64,000 bases of DNA from UBA7236 sp964463165 (GTDB lineage: Bacteria; Bacteroidota; Bacteroidia; Chitinophagales; BACL12). The stretch lies in assembly GCA_964463165.1 (NCBI GenBank), contig CAYXBK010000016.1, positions 41,567-105,566 on the forward strand, read 5' to 3'. Within the stretch, counting starts at the first letter, position 1; every line of letters begins with the position of its first letter. The translations under genes and the position numbers were made by a program. Below the pieces are notes generated by a model. The model was not told where the DNA came from and did no database searches. It saw only the letters and a list, made by a program, of their open reading frames with translations. Positions 34,558 to 44,623 of this stretch are shown here, piece by piece.

Positions 34558-36420
34558 CTAATCCATTAATCCTTTAACATTTTCAGCGGTATTGATAAAA
34601 CTGAATCCGATTCCCCAGTAAAGCGGTTTTTCAGGAACATTTAAATTCCAGCCGCAATTCAGAAATACCTGTTCGTTTAATAACCCGACGACAAACCCTG
34701 CGCCTACCTCTACATTCTGATCTGTCTCAAAATCGAGAAATGTGCTGTTCACGCCAAGCGACGGCCTTAAAAATGTGCCGATACCTTTCTTGCCGTATTT
34801 ACTTCCGTCGTATTGCCAGAGAATGGAAAAACCGGGTTCAATTTTAAAATGCGATGCGGTTGTATTTGGTAAAAATGATTCGCGGTCGCGATCCACAAAC
34901 AAAACAGATTCGCTCGCCGTAAAATCCCAGCCCCTTGCAAGTATTTTATATTGCCCGATCGGAAACCGCTGCGATTTTTCACTTTTGGTGGAAGTTGACC
35001 CATACATATGATTTGGTTTGGTCCAGACGAGGTAAAATCTGATCACATCATTTTCCTGCGCATCAGCGGCGGTGAGAGAAATATGTGCAGTTACAAGGTC
35101 GTCGTATAAATAATTTTTGATCTGGGTCTTTAAATCATCATCACTATTTTCATCTATTGGAAGTAATTCAATGATATTATATAATTCATGATCATATTCT
35201 TTGAGATAAATCGGGATTGAATCATCCTTCGTGTCTGATGAACTAAACCTTTCATTATAGAAACGCAACCGCAGAAGGCTTTTGTAAACTGACAAAAATG
35301 TGTAATGATCAATTTTAATGCTATTGAGGAATACGTCATAAACTTCTTCTGACGAATCCTTTAATGCTTTGTAATAGCCCATCTTCTCTAAAGCATCTTC
35401 TAATGATTGTCGAGCCTCTTTAATTTCCTGTACCCTGTACTCGGTGATTGTATCTTTAATTGAATTTTTGCCCACAATAATAATATCCCTCATTTCTATT
35501 AATTCATCCTGAAATTCCTTAATCGTGTAATTATCAAAATTATTGATTAATTCATAATATATGCTTTCATTGATATACGGTTTGAGATAAAATTTCAGAC
35601 TATAAAGTAGGTTCTCAGGATAATAAGAATTCTCAGAGTTTTTATTCTTTTCAAACGTTTCCCTGAATTTTTTGGTTTCGCTGGAATCCGCAGTCATTTC
35701 CTTGTATTGCCGGATAGTCCCGTCTATAAAATCAAAAAGGTCGTCAAAATCCGTGATGCTATAATAACTATCATACGAATAGTTAAATGAATAATCATTA
35801 TAAATAAGCTTGTTCATGGTATGTTTAAAATTGGTGATCCCTTTTTGAAATTCACTTATATCCACATTGGTTAAACCGATTCTTGTTTTTTCTTCTCCGA
35901 TCACGGAATAATACGGAAGAATCTCAATTTCACGATCGCCGATAAATGCTTTTAATGTAAGCTCACCCTCAAATTCGGCGTCGTTCACTATTTTCTGAAG
36001 ATCAAAAAATATTTTCAAGTCACTTTCCTTATCAATATAACTTTTGATCTGCGTAAGCTTATACGGCTTTTTTATATAAGCACTGTCGTCGAAAATATTA
36101 CCGGTTTTATTTTTCTTATAAGTTTGATCACGGGTTACCAGGTACGGATAAATCTGAATGGAATCCGGTTTTTTCGCGGCATCTTTAAAATATTCATAGA
36201 TCCGCACATATTTTGTCGGATTGAATATTTCATGTGTATTCGGATCAATGGTGTTTTCTATATCATAAACACCATTATCATATCCAGTCCGGTAGCCATC
36301 GTAATAACCATCTTCGTATGTAGCAGGATATGCTGTTAATGAATCATCTGCATCTGTTTGACAAAATGCAGGCAGGCTGGCAAGAATGCACAGAAAAGTA
36401 AGCAGGGTTTGGGTTCTCAT
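34558..36420 (-). CDS. Large secreted protein with barrel-like C-terminus
   Basis: About 620 aa. A signal peptide (MRTQTLLTFLCILASLPAFC) is followed by a Tyr/Gly repeat (YEDGYYDGYRTGYDNGVYD), a long acidic helical region (about 150-430) and a C-terminal beta region with KPLYWGIGFSFINTA as a likely last outer-membrane strand. No family is recognised. ATG at 36420 is chosen because the signal peptide begins there. It is transcribed alone. Confidence 0.72.
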   Translation of the reverse strand: MRTQTLLTFLCILASLPAFCQTDADDSLTAYPATYEDGYYDGYRTGYDNGVYDIENTIDPNTHEIFNPTKYVRIYEYFKDAAKKPDSIQIYPYLVTRDQTYKKNKTGNIFDDSAYIKKPYKLTQIKSYIDKESDLKIFFDLQKIVNDAEFEGELTLKAFIGDREIEILPYYSVIGEEKTRIGLTNVDISEFQKGITNFKHTMNKLIYNDYSFNYSYDSYYSITDFDDLFDFIDGTIRQYKEMTADSSETKKFRETFEKNKNSENSYYPENLLYSLKFYLKPYINESIYYELINNFDNYTIKEFQDELIEMRDIIIVGKNSIKDTITEYRVQEIKEARQSLEDALEKMGYYKALKDSSEEVYDVFLNSIKIDHYTFLSVYKSLLRLRFYNERFSSSDTKDDSIPIYLKEYDHELYNIIELLPIDENSDDDLKTQIKNYLYDDLVTAHISLTAADAQENDVIRFYLVWTKPNHMYGSTSTKSEKSQRFPIGQYKILARGWDFTASESVLFVDRDRESFLPNTTASHFKIEPGFSILWQYDGSKYGKKGIGTFLRPSLGVNSTFLDFETDQNVEVGAGFVVGLLNEQVFLNCGWNLNVPEKPLYWGIGFSFINTAENVKGLMD

Positions 36421-36571
36421 AAGTTGAATATAAAATAAAAGTAGAAAGATATTAAATAAAACCAATCCCCGGGTAAGAACTATTGATTTGATACATACGC
36501 GGGGCAAATGATCAGTTCAATGCATATGTGTTTTAAAGTGAGCCTGTTCTCCTGAAAAATAAAATAACCCA

Positions 36572-36961
36572 TCAGATCAATTCAAGATCGGTTTTCGTAA
36601 GATCATTTTTTATGTCACCGGTATTTACTGTTCCTGCCGGTTCAAATAAAAGAACGCTCACTTCTTTTTCCGCAACAGGACGGTGTTCAACACCATGCGG
36701 AACAATCAAAAATTCTCCTGCATGCAATTCAACCGTCCGATCGCGGAACTCCATTTTAAAATTTCCATCTATTACCAGAAATAATTCATCCTCACTATTG
36801 TGCTTATGCCAGATAAATTCTCCCTGAAATTTTACAAGCTTTACATGCTGGCCGTTTAATGCACCTGCGATCCGCGGGTTCCAGTGATCGTGAATCTGTG
36901 AGAATTTATTTTCGAGATTTATTTTATCCATATTGCCGAAAGACATTGATATCATATCCAT
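36572..36961 (-). CDS. Cupin-domain protein
   Basis: This 129-aa single-cupin protein has metal-binding motif 1 in FIWHKHNSEDELFLVIDG and motif 2 in HAGEFLIVPHGVEHRP. Likely a small metal-dependent isomerase, dioxygenase or sensor; the substrate cannot be read from the sequence. It lies 25 bp downstream of the M13 peptidase gene in the same direction. The start could be any of the Met codons at residues 1, 3, 6 or 11. Confidence 0.88.
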   Translation of the reverse strand: MDMISMSFGNMDKINLENKFSQIHDHWNPRIAGALNGQHVKLVKFQGEFIWHKHNSEDELFLVIDGNFKMEFRDRTVELHAGEFLIVPHGVEHRPVAEKEVSVLLFEPAGTVNTGDIKNDLTKTDLELI

Positions 36962-36986
36962 TCAGACCCGCGATTGAAATCGTGGG

Positions 36987-39035
36987 TTACCAAATTTTTA
37001 CCCGCAAACTATCCGGCACATATAATTTATCACCGGGCTGTACATGGAATGCGTCATAAAATTCCTGGATATTGCTTACCGGTCCGTTCACACGTAAAAA
37101 ATTCGGTGCATGCACATCTGTTTTTACCCGCAAAGCCAATGCTTCATCGCGGTATTTTCCGTACCATGAAAGTGCAAATCCGATAAAATAACGTTGCACA
37201 GGTGTATAACCGCCGATTATTTTTCCTTCTTTATATTGATCCGTCATTTTAAATGCATCCAAACCAAGCAGCATGCCACCGAGGTCTGCAATATTTTCTC
37301 CCTGTGTTGCATCTCCGTTTACGTGTAATGAATCGATCACAACGTAACCGTTAAATTGATTTACAATTTTTTTAGTGCGGTCAATAAATTGCGCCCTGTC
37401 CTGCGGCGTCCACCATTCAACCAAATTTCCATGTTCATCGAATTGCGAACCCTGATCATCAAATCCATGTGTGATCTCATGGCCGATTGTTGAACCGGCT
37501 GCATATCCGTATGCAATTGCATCATCCACATATTTATCCGGAACACCCGGAACAATAAAAGCTGCTGCAGGTAAAACGATTTCATTATTGCTCGGGTTAT
37601 AATAGGCATTCCATGTTTGCGGTGTCATTTCCCATTCGGTGCGGTCAACCGGTTTAAATAGTTTTGAAACTTCATAAGCAACATAAAATTTATTTGCACG
37701 GATTGAATTCTGCACATACGAATCACGTTTAATTTCCAGTGAAGAATAATCTCTCCATTTATCAGGATAACCTACTTTTTTCATCACCGTATTTAATTTT
37801 GCAAGTGCTTTCTGTTTTGTTGAATCGCTCATCCAATCCAGATTATTGATACGTACTTTGTATGCTTCCATCACATTGTCCACGATTTTTTCATAACGTG
37901 CTTTTTCTTCAGGCGGGTAATATTTTTGTACATATAATTCACCGAGCATAAAACCCATCGCTTCTTCCTCCGCATCAAGCACTCGTTTCCATCTAGGCCG
38001 TTGCTCTTTTGTACCATTCATCACCGTACCGTAAAAATGAAAATGCTCTTTATCAAAATCTGAACTCAGTCTGTCGGCATATGCATTCACCAGATTCCAT
38101 TTTAAATACACGATCCAGTTTTCAACTTTTTCTGTTGAAAGGCTTTTATTTAATTGTGTGAAGAATTCAGGCTGGCCCACGATCACAGAATCAATATTTT
38201 GAATGCCGGCATCTGCAAGAAATTTATTCCAGTCGATCACTTTGCATAATTGATCCATTTCTCCAATACTCATTTTTTTATAATTCGCATACGGGTCACG
38301 CAGGTCAGCTAATTTCCTTGAAGCGTTTGCAAAATTTGTTTCGATCTGCATGATGATATCTGCATTTTTCTTTGCAGTTTCCGCATCCGTTCCCATCAGC
38401 TTGAACATATTTGCAATATGCATCAGATATTCTGCACGGATATTTTTTGTCCGTTCATCAGTATCAAAATAATAATCTCTGTCGGGCAAACCGATTCCAC
38501 CCTGATAAAAATGCATTCTGAATTTTGCACTGTTCATTTCATCCTGAAAAATATAATTTGAATAAAGCGGCTGCACGCCGATCGACTGCAGATATGCTGC
38601 TTCGCTGATCACATCCTGAATAGTTTTTAAGCCTTCAATGCGGTCGAGTTCAGATTTCAGCGGGCTGATACCCTGCTTTTCAATTGCAATCGTATCCATA
38701 CCGGTGAACCAGAAATCACCGATCTTCTGTGTATTGCTTCCAGGTTTTGCATTTTTATCGGCTGCCGCTTCTTCATTAATCTGCCGCATCCTTCCATAAT
38801 TCTCTTCATTTACAAGCGACCAGATTCCCCATGAACGTTCACTCTCCGGTATTGGATTATTTTTCAGCCAGGTGCCCATGGCAAATTTGAAAAAATCATC
38901 GCCGGGCCGCACCGATGAATCGATATAGTCTTTCAAAAAATTATCATAATTGTTTTCTGCAAGAGCCGGTTGTTTTTGTTTGCATGAAGTGATTACGAGA
39001 AGTGCAATCGAAAAAATGTAGACTTTATTTAACAT
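36987..39035 (-). CDS. M13-family (neprilysin-like) zinc metallopeptidase lipoprotein
   Basis: About 682 aa. The lipoprotein signal ends at a Cys in ALLVITSCKQK. The M13 N-terminal helical domain follows (DDFFKFAMGTWLKNNPIPES). The zinc site is IGHEITHGFDDQGSQFD with the third ligand in GENIADLGGM, and the C-terminal DxHxPxxxR-type element appears as TDVHAPNFLRVNG. It would degrade peptides at the periplasmic face of the envelope. ATG at 39035 fits the lipoprotein signal and the -7 box at 39053-39060. Confidence 0.96.
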   Translation of the reverse strand: MLNKVYIFSIALLVITSCKQKQPALAENNYDNFLKDYIDSSVRPGDDFFKFAMGTWLKNNPIPESERSWGIWSLVNEENYGRMRQINEEAAADKNAKPGSNTQKIGDFWFTGMDTIAIEKQGISPLKSELDRIEGLKTIQDVISEAAYLQSIGVQPLYSNYIFQDEMNSAKFRMHFYQGGIGLPDRDYYFDTDERTKNIRAEYLMHIANMFKLMGTDAETAKKNADIIMQIETNFANASRKLADLRDPYANYKKMSIGEMDQLCKVIDWNKFLADAGIQNIDSVIVGQPEFFTQLNKSLSTEKVENWIVYLKWNLVNAYADRLSSDFDKEHFHFYGTVMNGTKEQRPRWKRVLDAEEEAMGFMLGELYVQKYYPPEEKARYEKIVDNVMEAYKVRINNLDWMSDSTKQKALAKLNTVMKKVGYPDKWRDYSSLEIKRDSYVQNSIRANKFYVAYEVSKLFKPVDRTEWEMTPQTWNAYYNPSNNEIVLPAAAFIVPGVPDKYVDDAIAYGYAAGSTIGHEITHGFDDQGSQFDEHGNLVEWWTPQDRAQFIDRTKKIVNQFNGYVVIDSLHVNGDATQGENIADLGGMLLGLDAFKMTDQYKEGKIIGGYTPVQRYFIGFALSWYGKYRDEALALRVKTDVHAPNFLRVNGPVSNIQEFYDAFHVQPGDKLYVPDSLRVKIW

Positions 39036-39052
39036 ATTGTGAATTTGAATGC

Positions 39053-39060
39053 CAAATATA
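39053..39060 (-). promoter_or_regulatory. -7 box TATATTTG for M13 peptidase gene
   Basis: The minus strand reads TATATTTG, fitting TAnnTTTG, 18 bp upstream of the ATG at 39035. Confidence 0.5.
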
Positions 39061-39287
39061 GGCAAATTCAAATGCGGCCGGTAACCTTAGATAAATCAAA
39101 GATCCTGTCCGGCCATGCGTATCAAACGTAGAAAAATCGCCCTATTTTACATTCGGCGGCGAAAATGAAACAAAATAAGAATCAGCAAGTTAGAAATCAG
39201 GCAACATTCTTGGATTGAGTATACTGGCAACTCAATTATCCGGCGAGAAAATTCAAAGTGAACCAGTGAACAAATTAACCGACGGAT

Positions 39288-39980
39288 ATGAAAAGATTAT
39301 TACCTGTATTCCTGTGCCTGCTGATCCTTCAAAAAACAAACGGACAGCGCTTTATAAATAAAATGTATTACCGCCATGAAATCAATTTGGATTTCACAAC
39401 AATGTATTCAAGTATTGATTTTCAAATTGCGGACGGAAATAAATTAATCGGTGAACCGAATATCGGTTATGGTTTGAATTTATTCTTTACAAATAATTTC
39501 AATAATTACCTTTCTCTGAAAACCGGCCTCATGTATCATTCCCTCTTTAGTTATATCCAAACACCTGAACGGGAGGAATACAGAATTCATTTAAACAATA
39601 TTCACATTCCGCTACTCTTTCAACTCAATACGGATAAAAATAAATTTGTGAATTATTCAATTTTTGCGGGCCCGCAGGTTTGTATCAATATTTCATCTTC
39701 ATACAAAGCAATAAAAGTTTTCGATATCACAACTACTGCAACTGTACGCGTCCCCGGAAGTGAATTATCTGTAAATATGTTCGACTATGGATTTGCATAC
39801 GGCGGCGGAGCGGAAATAGCGCTTAACCGCACACATTCTGCGCATCTTGATCTCGGATATCTGGGAACATTTGGATTTGCAGCAGTGAATGGTACAGATG
39901 AAACAAGTACTTCGATTTTACCTGACAAAACCACTAAAAAAACCTATGGTGGTTATCTGGGTTTGAGCTGCTCATTCTGA
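39288..39980 (+). CDS. Outer-membrane beta-barrel protein (PorT/OmpW-like layout)
   Basis: This 230-aa protein has a signal peptide (MKRLLPVFLCLLILQKTNGQ) and repeated amphipathic strands (LSLKTGLMYHSLFSY; YSIFAGPQVCINI), ending in KTYGGYLGLSCSF. This matches the DUF3575/outer-membrane beta-barrel domain style common in Bacteroidota. No specific function can be assigned. Confidence 0.82.
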   Translation: MKRLLPVFLCLLILQKTNGQRFINKMYYRHEINLDFTTMYSSIDFQIADGNKLIGEPNIGYGLNLFFTNNFNNYLSLKTGLMYHSLFSYIQTPEREEYRIHLNNIHIPLLFQLNTDKNKFVNYSIFAGPQVCINISSSYKAIKVFDITTTATVRVPGSELSVNMFDYGFAYGGGAEIALNRTHSAHLDLGYLGTFGFAAVNGTDETSTSILPDKTTKKTYGGYLGLSCSF

Positions 39981-40002
39981 TCAGAAATACGTGCATGATC
40001 TG

Positions 40003-40010
40003 TATCTTTG
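40003..40010 (+). promoter_or_regulatory. -7 box TATCTTTG for FGE-like gene
   Basis: TATCTTTG fits TAnnTTTG and lies 5 bp before ATG 40016, so the RNA would start at or next to the start codon. This argues against the earlier ATG at 39995. Confidence 0.55.
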
Positions 40011-40015
40011 TGCAG

Positions 40016-41179
40016 ATGAAACAAATTTATTTTCCTGTATTTCTTTTAGCGGTTGTGTTTGCTGCATTTGCTGTAAATGGTTGTGCAAATAATTCTCATG
40101 CAGGAAATATTGAAAAGAGCAGCGGAAATAAATTGAATTCTGATCTCACCAACAATAACATTACTGTTGAAAATCAGTTTGCATCACCTGTTCATCAAAA
40201 TATATCTCCGTCAAATGGACCCGATGGAATGGTTTGGATCCCCGGTGGTGAATTTACCATGGGAACGGATACGGATCCGCAGCGCAGATCAGATGAATCA
40301 CCGGCGCACCAGGTAAAAATTGACGGGTTCTGGATGGATATTACTGAAGTTACAAATGCGCAATTCGCAGCTTTTGTAAAAGCAACCGGATATAAAACCA
40401 CTTCAGAAACTCCGATCGATTGGGAGGAATTAAAAAAACAGGTGCCACCTGGTACGCCAAAACCTGCGGATGAAATGTTGCAGCCCGCATCTATGGTTTT
40501 TACAAAAACAGACCGCGAAGTTGATCTCAATAATTATTTATTGTGGTGGAAATTTATTCCCGGTGCAGACTGGCAACATCCATACGGACCAAATTCAAAT
40601 ATTTCCGGGAAAGATAATTATCCTGTGGTGCATATCAGCTGGGATGATGCAGTTGCATATTGCAAATGGGCCGGCAAGCGTTTGCCAACTGAAGCAGAAT
40701 GGGAATTTGCTGCAAAAGGCGGAATGGAAAATGCAATTTATCCATGGGGAAATGATAAAGATCTTGCGAAACACACAAACAGCTGGCAGGGACATTTTCC
40801 AAATGAAAATACAATTGAGGATGGGTACGAAAATACCGCACCTGTAAAATCGTTTGAAGGAAATGGCTATGGTTTATATGATATGGCCGGCAATGTTTGG
40901 GAATGGTGCATGGATTATTATGCCGATGATTATTATACAGAATGCGCTGCAAAAGGAATTGTGTTGAATCCGGCAGGACCGGATGCGCCATATGATCCGA
41001 ATCAACCGTATAATATAGTTCGGGTGAAACGGGGCGGTTCATTTTTATGCAACGATGTTTACTGCGCAAGTTATCGTGTTACGGCCCGCATGGCGACTTC
41101 CTTTGATACAGGGCAGGACCACAGTGGATTCAGAGCTGTCATGACGCAGGCAATGTGGGAAGCCATGAAGAAAAAATAA
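40016..41179 (+). CDS. Formylglycine-generating enzyme-type (SUMF1/FGE) lipoprotein
   Basis: About 387 aa. A lipoprotein-like signal (AFAVNGC) is followed by the sulfatase-modifying-factor fold: GPDGMVWIPGGEFTMGTDTD, KRLPTEAEWEFAAKGG and YDMAGNVWEWCMDYY. The C-terminal core RGGSFLCNDVYCASYRVTAR keeps both cysteines (Cys345 and Cys350) in the spacing of human FGE Cys336/Cys341. It may therefore be a true FGE that converts a sulfatase Cys or Ser to formylglycine, although many relatives have other roles. No sulfatase gene is nearby. Confidence 0.88.
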   Translation: MKQIYFPVFLLAVVFAAFAVNGCANNSHAGNIEKSSGNKLNSDLTNNNITVENQFASPVHQNISPSNGPDGMVWIPGGEFTMGTDTDPQRRSDESPAHQVKIDGFWMDITEVTNAQFAAFVKATGYKTTSETPIDWEELKKQVPPGTPKPADEMLQPASMVFTKTDREVDLNNYLLWWKFIPGADWQHPYGPNSNISGKDNYPVVHISWDDAVAYCKWAGKRLPTEAEWEFAAKGGMENAIYPWGNDKDLAKHTNSWQGHFPNENTIEDGYENTAPVKSFEGNGYGLYDMAGNVWEWCMDYYADDYYTECAAKGIVLNPAGPDAPYDPNQPYNIVRVKRGGSFLCNDVYCASYRVTARMATSFDTGQDHSGFRAVMTQAMWEAMKKK

Positions 41180-41237
41180 TAATGCAAATTCTTTTCACAG
41201 TATTAAACAAATACAGCAATTTCTTGTTTGCCCCGGT

Positions 41238-43619
41238 ATGAAAACATTTTTTTCGTTTTTATTTGTTTTATTTTCCACACAATTATTTTCTCAGGAAGGA
41301 ATTATTCAGGGCAGGATCACAAATTTGATCAGCAATGAACCCATGCCTTTTGTAACGGTGCTCATCAGTGGTACCACATCAGGAACACAATCGGATATTG
41401 ATGGAAATTATAAATTGGAAAAACTGGAACCGGGTTTATATAATCTTGAATTTTCGTTTGTCGGGTTTAAAAAGAAAACTGTTTTTGAAATTCAGGTTTC
41501 AAATGCAAAACCAACTTTTTTGGATGTACAACTGGAAGAAGATGTACAGGTGTTGGAAGATATTGTTATTAAGGCAATTCCGAACGATAAAACAGAAGAA
41601 TCACCATTATCGCTGCGAACGATCGGAGTAAATGAGATACAGCGTAATCCAGGTGGCAACCGTGATATATCAAAAGTTATTCAGAGTTTACCCGGTGTTA
41701 CATATACACCTTCTTTCAGAAATGATATTATAATCCGCGGTGGTGCACCAAACGAAAACAGATTTTATTTAGATGGAATTGAGGTACCGAATATCAATCA
41801 TTTTGCCACACAGGGTTCGAGCGGCGGGCCGGTTGGATTAATTAATGTTGATTTTATAAAACAGGTTGAATTTTACGCAGGGGCATTTCCTGCAAATTTC
41901 GGTAATGCGTTAAGCAGCGTGCTGGAATTTGAACAACGCAACGGCAGAACCGATGAATGGGGAGGAACATTTACGCTCGGTTCAAGTGATCTTGGGCTAA
42001 CACTCGAAGGCCCTACAGGTGAAAAATCATCGCTCTTATTTTCTGCACGCAGGTCTTATCTCCAATTTTTATTTAAAGCGATCGGTTTGCCGTTTCTGCC
42101 AACTTACAATGATTTTCAAGTGAAAGAAAAAATCCGCTTTAATGATAAAAATGAAATCAATATAATCGGGCTCGGTGCAATAGATCAGTTCGCATTAAAT
42201 CTTGAAAATGATTCCACCGCTTTTCAAAAATATATCCTTGGTTATCTTCCTGTGCAATCGCAATGGAATTATACAACAGGTATCGTTTATAAACATTACC
42301 GTGAAACCAGTTTTGCAACAATTGTCGCCAGCAGGAATATGCTGAACAACCGTTCATATAAATATCTGAATAATGACGAAGCAAATGATGCGAATTTGAT
42401 TTATGATTATATCAGCCGGGAGGCAGAAAATAAATTCAGATATGAAGAAACCATGCAGGTTAAGCAATTGCGCATTCGTGCGGGACTGAATTATGAATTT
42501 GCAAAATATACAAACGATACTTATCAGTTGATTCCTGCCGGTGATCAGATTGATTCAATTGATTATACTTCATCACTGGATCTCCACAAATGGGGAATTT
42601 TCGGAACCGTATCACGGGTTTTCTTTGGCGGAGATCTCACATTATCTGCAGGGCTGCGTGCTGATGCAAATAATTATTCGGACGAAATGCGCAATTTGTT
42701 GCGTCAATTATCTCCTCGCTTTTCGCTGGCATGGCAATTTTACCCGAAGTGGAGTTTTAATGCGAATACAGGAATTTATTATCAATTACCAGCCTATACG
42801 GTTTTAGGTTACCGCGACAGTACCGGCTCATTGGTTAACAAGCAAAATAATATCACATATATCGAATGTGATCATCTCGTAGCCGGGTTTGAATACAGGC
42901 CTTCATACAGTTTACGGATATCATTGGAAGGCTTCTATAAAATCTATTCGAATTATCCGTTTTCGCTGCGGGATTCTGTTTCGCTTGCAAATCTTGGTGC
43001 AGATTTCGGTGTGATCGGCGATGAACCTGTCAGTTCAACAAGTGATGGAAGAAGTTATGGTGTTGAATTATTTGCGCAGCAAAAATTATTTAAAAATTTT
43101 TACGGAATAATTGCAATTACTTATGTAAAAAGTGAATTTAAAGATGCAGCCGGAAATTTTGCACCTTCGTCTTGGGACAACAGAACGATCATTTCACTTA
43201 CTGCCGGAAAAAAATTCAAACACGACTGGGAGGCCGGATTGAAATTCAGATATTCAGGAGGCTTGCCGTATACACCTTACGATATCGGATATTCGGCATT
43301 GACTTATGTATGGGATATTAACCGGCAGGGTGTTTTGGATTTCAATAATTTAAATTCGGAACGCTTATCGCCTTATCATCAGCTCGATCTGCGCATTGAT
43401 AAAAAATGGTTTTTTATTTCCTGGAATCTCGATGTATACTTAGACGTGCAAAATATTTACAATTATAAAATTCAATTACAGCCATTTGTTGATGTAGTGA
43501 AAGATGCGGATGGAAATCCGGTAACCGATCCATATGATCCGGCAAGATATCAAACCTATCAATTGGAAAATGAATCGGGCACGGTGTTGCCAAGTATCGG
43601 AATTATTGTTGAATTGTAA
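41238..43619 (+). CDS. TonB-dependent receptor with carboxypeptidase-like domain
   Basis: This 793-aa outer-membrane receptor has a signal peptide (MKTFFSFLFVLFSTQLFS), an N-terminal regulatory-like domain (QGRITNLISNEPMPFVTVLI), a plug domain (SKVIQSLPGVTYTPSFRNDI, IIRGGAPNENRFYLDGIEVP) and a beta-barrel. It lacks the SusC-specific marks and has no SusD partner. Probably an importer of iron chelates, vitamins or peptides. It starts 58 bp after the FGE-like gene. Confidence 0.93.
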   Translation: MKTFFSFLFVLFSTQLFSQEGIIQGRITNLISNEPMPFVTVLISGTTSGTQSDIDGNYKLEKLEPGLYNLEFSFVGFKKKTVFEIQVSNAKPTFLDVQLEEDVQVLEDIVIKAIPNDKTEESPLSLRTIGVNEIQRNPGGNRDISKVIQSLPGVTYTPSFRNDIIIRGGAPNENRFYLDGIEVPNINHFATQGSSGGPVGLINVDFIKQVEFYAGAFPANFGNALSSVLEFEQRNGRTDEWGGTFTLGSSDLGLTLEGPTGEKSSLLFSARRSYLQFLFKAIGLPFLPTYNDFQVKEKIRFNDKNEINIIGLGAIDQFALNLENDSTAFQKYILGYLPVQSQWNYTTGIVYKHYRETSFATIVASRNMLNNRSYKYLNNDEANDANLIYDYISREAENKFRYEETMQVKQLRIRAGLNYEFAKYTNDTYQLIPAGDQIDSIDYTSSLDLHKWGIFGTVSRVFFGGDLTLSAGLRADANNYSDEMRNLLRQLSPRFSLAWQFYPKWSFNANTGIYYQLPAYTVLGYRDSTGSLVNKQNNITYIECDHLVAGFEYRPSYSLRISLEGFYKIYSNYPFSLRDSVSLANLGADFGVIGDEPVSSTSDGRSYGVELFAQQKLFKNFYGIIAITYVKSEFKDAAGNFAPSSWDNRTIISLTAGKKFKHDWEAGLKFRYSGGLPYTPYDIGYSALTYVWDINRQGVLDFNNLNSERLSPYHQLDLRIDKKWFFISWNLDVYLDVQNIYNYKIQLQPFVDVVKDADGNPVTDPYDPARYQTYQLENESGTVLPSIGIIVEL

Positions 43620-44585
43620 TCAGTAATATCTGCCCGTTAATAAATAATTCTGAACATAATCTTTCACGCCGTCTTCCAGGCTATAAAAAGATTTTTCATA
43701 ACCTGCTGATCGCAGTTTGGCCATATCGGCTTCTGTAAAATATTGATATGTATCTCTGATATCTTCCGGGATATCGATCCAGTTTATTTGCAGATCAATT
43801 TGCATTGCAGCAGCAGTTGCCGACGCCAGATCATAAAATGCCCTCGCTGTTCCGGTGCCAAGATTATATATTCCGGAAGCCGCTTTTTTCTGCATAAGCC
43901 AGCTTATCACCTGCAACACATCTTTCACATAAATAAAATCGCGAAGCTGCATACCGTCTGCAAAATCTTTCCTGTGCGATCGGAATAATTTTACGGATCC
44001 TGTTTCTTTGAATTGATTAAATGCATGGAAAATTACGGATGCCATGCGGCCCTTATGAAATTCGTTTGGCCCGTATACGTTAAAGAATTTCAAGCCATAC
44101 CAAACAGGGGGCGCTGCTGTTTCTTTCAAAACAAATTTATCAAATTCATTTTTTGAAATACCGTATGGATTGAGTGGTTTTAATAATTCAGATAATGCAT
44201 GTTCGTCTGAATAACCAAATTCTCCGGCGCCGTAGGTTGCTGCAGAAGATGCATAAATAAGCGGTATCTGAAATGTTGTGCAAATTTTCCAGATGGATTT
44301 CGAATACTGCAGATTTAATTCTTCGAGTACGGCATAATTAAATTCCGTCGTATCGGTTCTTGCGCCTATATGCAGAACAATATCTATTTTGGAATGATTG
44401 GCGGCAAACCATTCAATAAAATCTTTCCTGTCGATTTTCTCAGCAAATTTTTTGTCCTGCAGATTTCTGTTTTTTGCTGCATTTGAAAAATCATCAACGA
44501 TCACCAGGTCGGCTCTGCCCTCTTCATTACATTTGCCAACTAAACAACTTCCAATAAATCCGGCAGCGCCGGTGATTGCGATCAT
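43620..44585 (-). CDS. hldD: ADP-glyceromanno-heptose 6-epimerase
   Basis: About 321 aa. An NAD(P)-binding Rossmann motif (ITGAAGFIGSCLVGK), the HldD-typical HIGARTDTTE, the catalytic YGISKNEFD (YxxxK) and GMQLRDFIYVKDV are all present. It makes the L-glycero-D-manno-heptose donor for lipopolysaccharide core. ATG at 44585 is chosen because it starts the Rossmann strand and lies 15 bp after a TAACTTTG -7 box. It is convergent with, and abuts, the TonB-receptor gene. Confidence 0.94.
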   Translation of the reverse strand: MIAITGAAGFIGSCLVGKCNEEGRADLVIVDDFSNAAKNRNLQDKKFAEKIDRKDFIEWFAANHSKIDIVLHIGARTDTTEFNYAVLEELNLQYSKSIWKICTTFQIPLIYASSAATYGAGEFGYSDEHALSELLKPLNPYGISKNEFDKFVLKETAAPPVWYGLKFFNVYGPNEFHKGRMASVIFHAFNQFKETGSVKLFRSHRKDFADGMQLRDFIYVKDVLQVISWLMQKKAASGIYNLGTGTARAFYDLASATAAAMQIDLQINWIDIPEDIRDTYQYFTEADMAKLRSAGYEKSFYSLEDGVKDYVQNYLLTGRYY

Positions 44586-44590
44586 TTCTG

Positions 44591-44608
44591 TAAATTTGTT
44601 CAAAGTTA
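44591..44608. promoter_or_regulatory. Overlapping divergent -7 boxes for hldD and lipoprotein gene
   Basis: TAAATTTG on the plus strand (44591-44598) faces the lipoprotein gene at 44624. TAACTTTG on the minus strand (44601-44608) faces hldD at 44585. The two promoters share the same 40 bp. Confidence 0.55.
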
Positions 44609-44623
44609 ACGCAAACAAATTCA

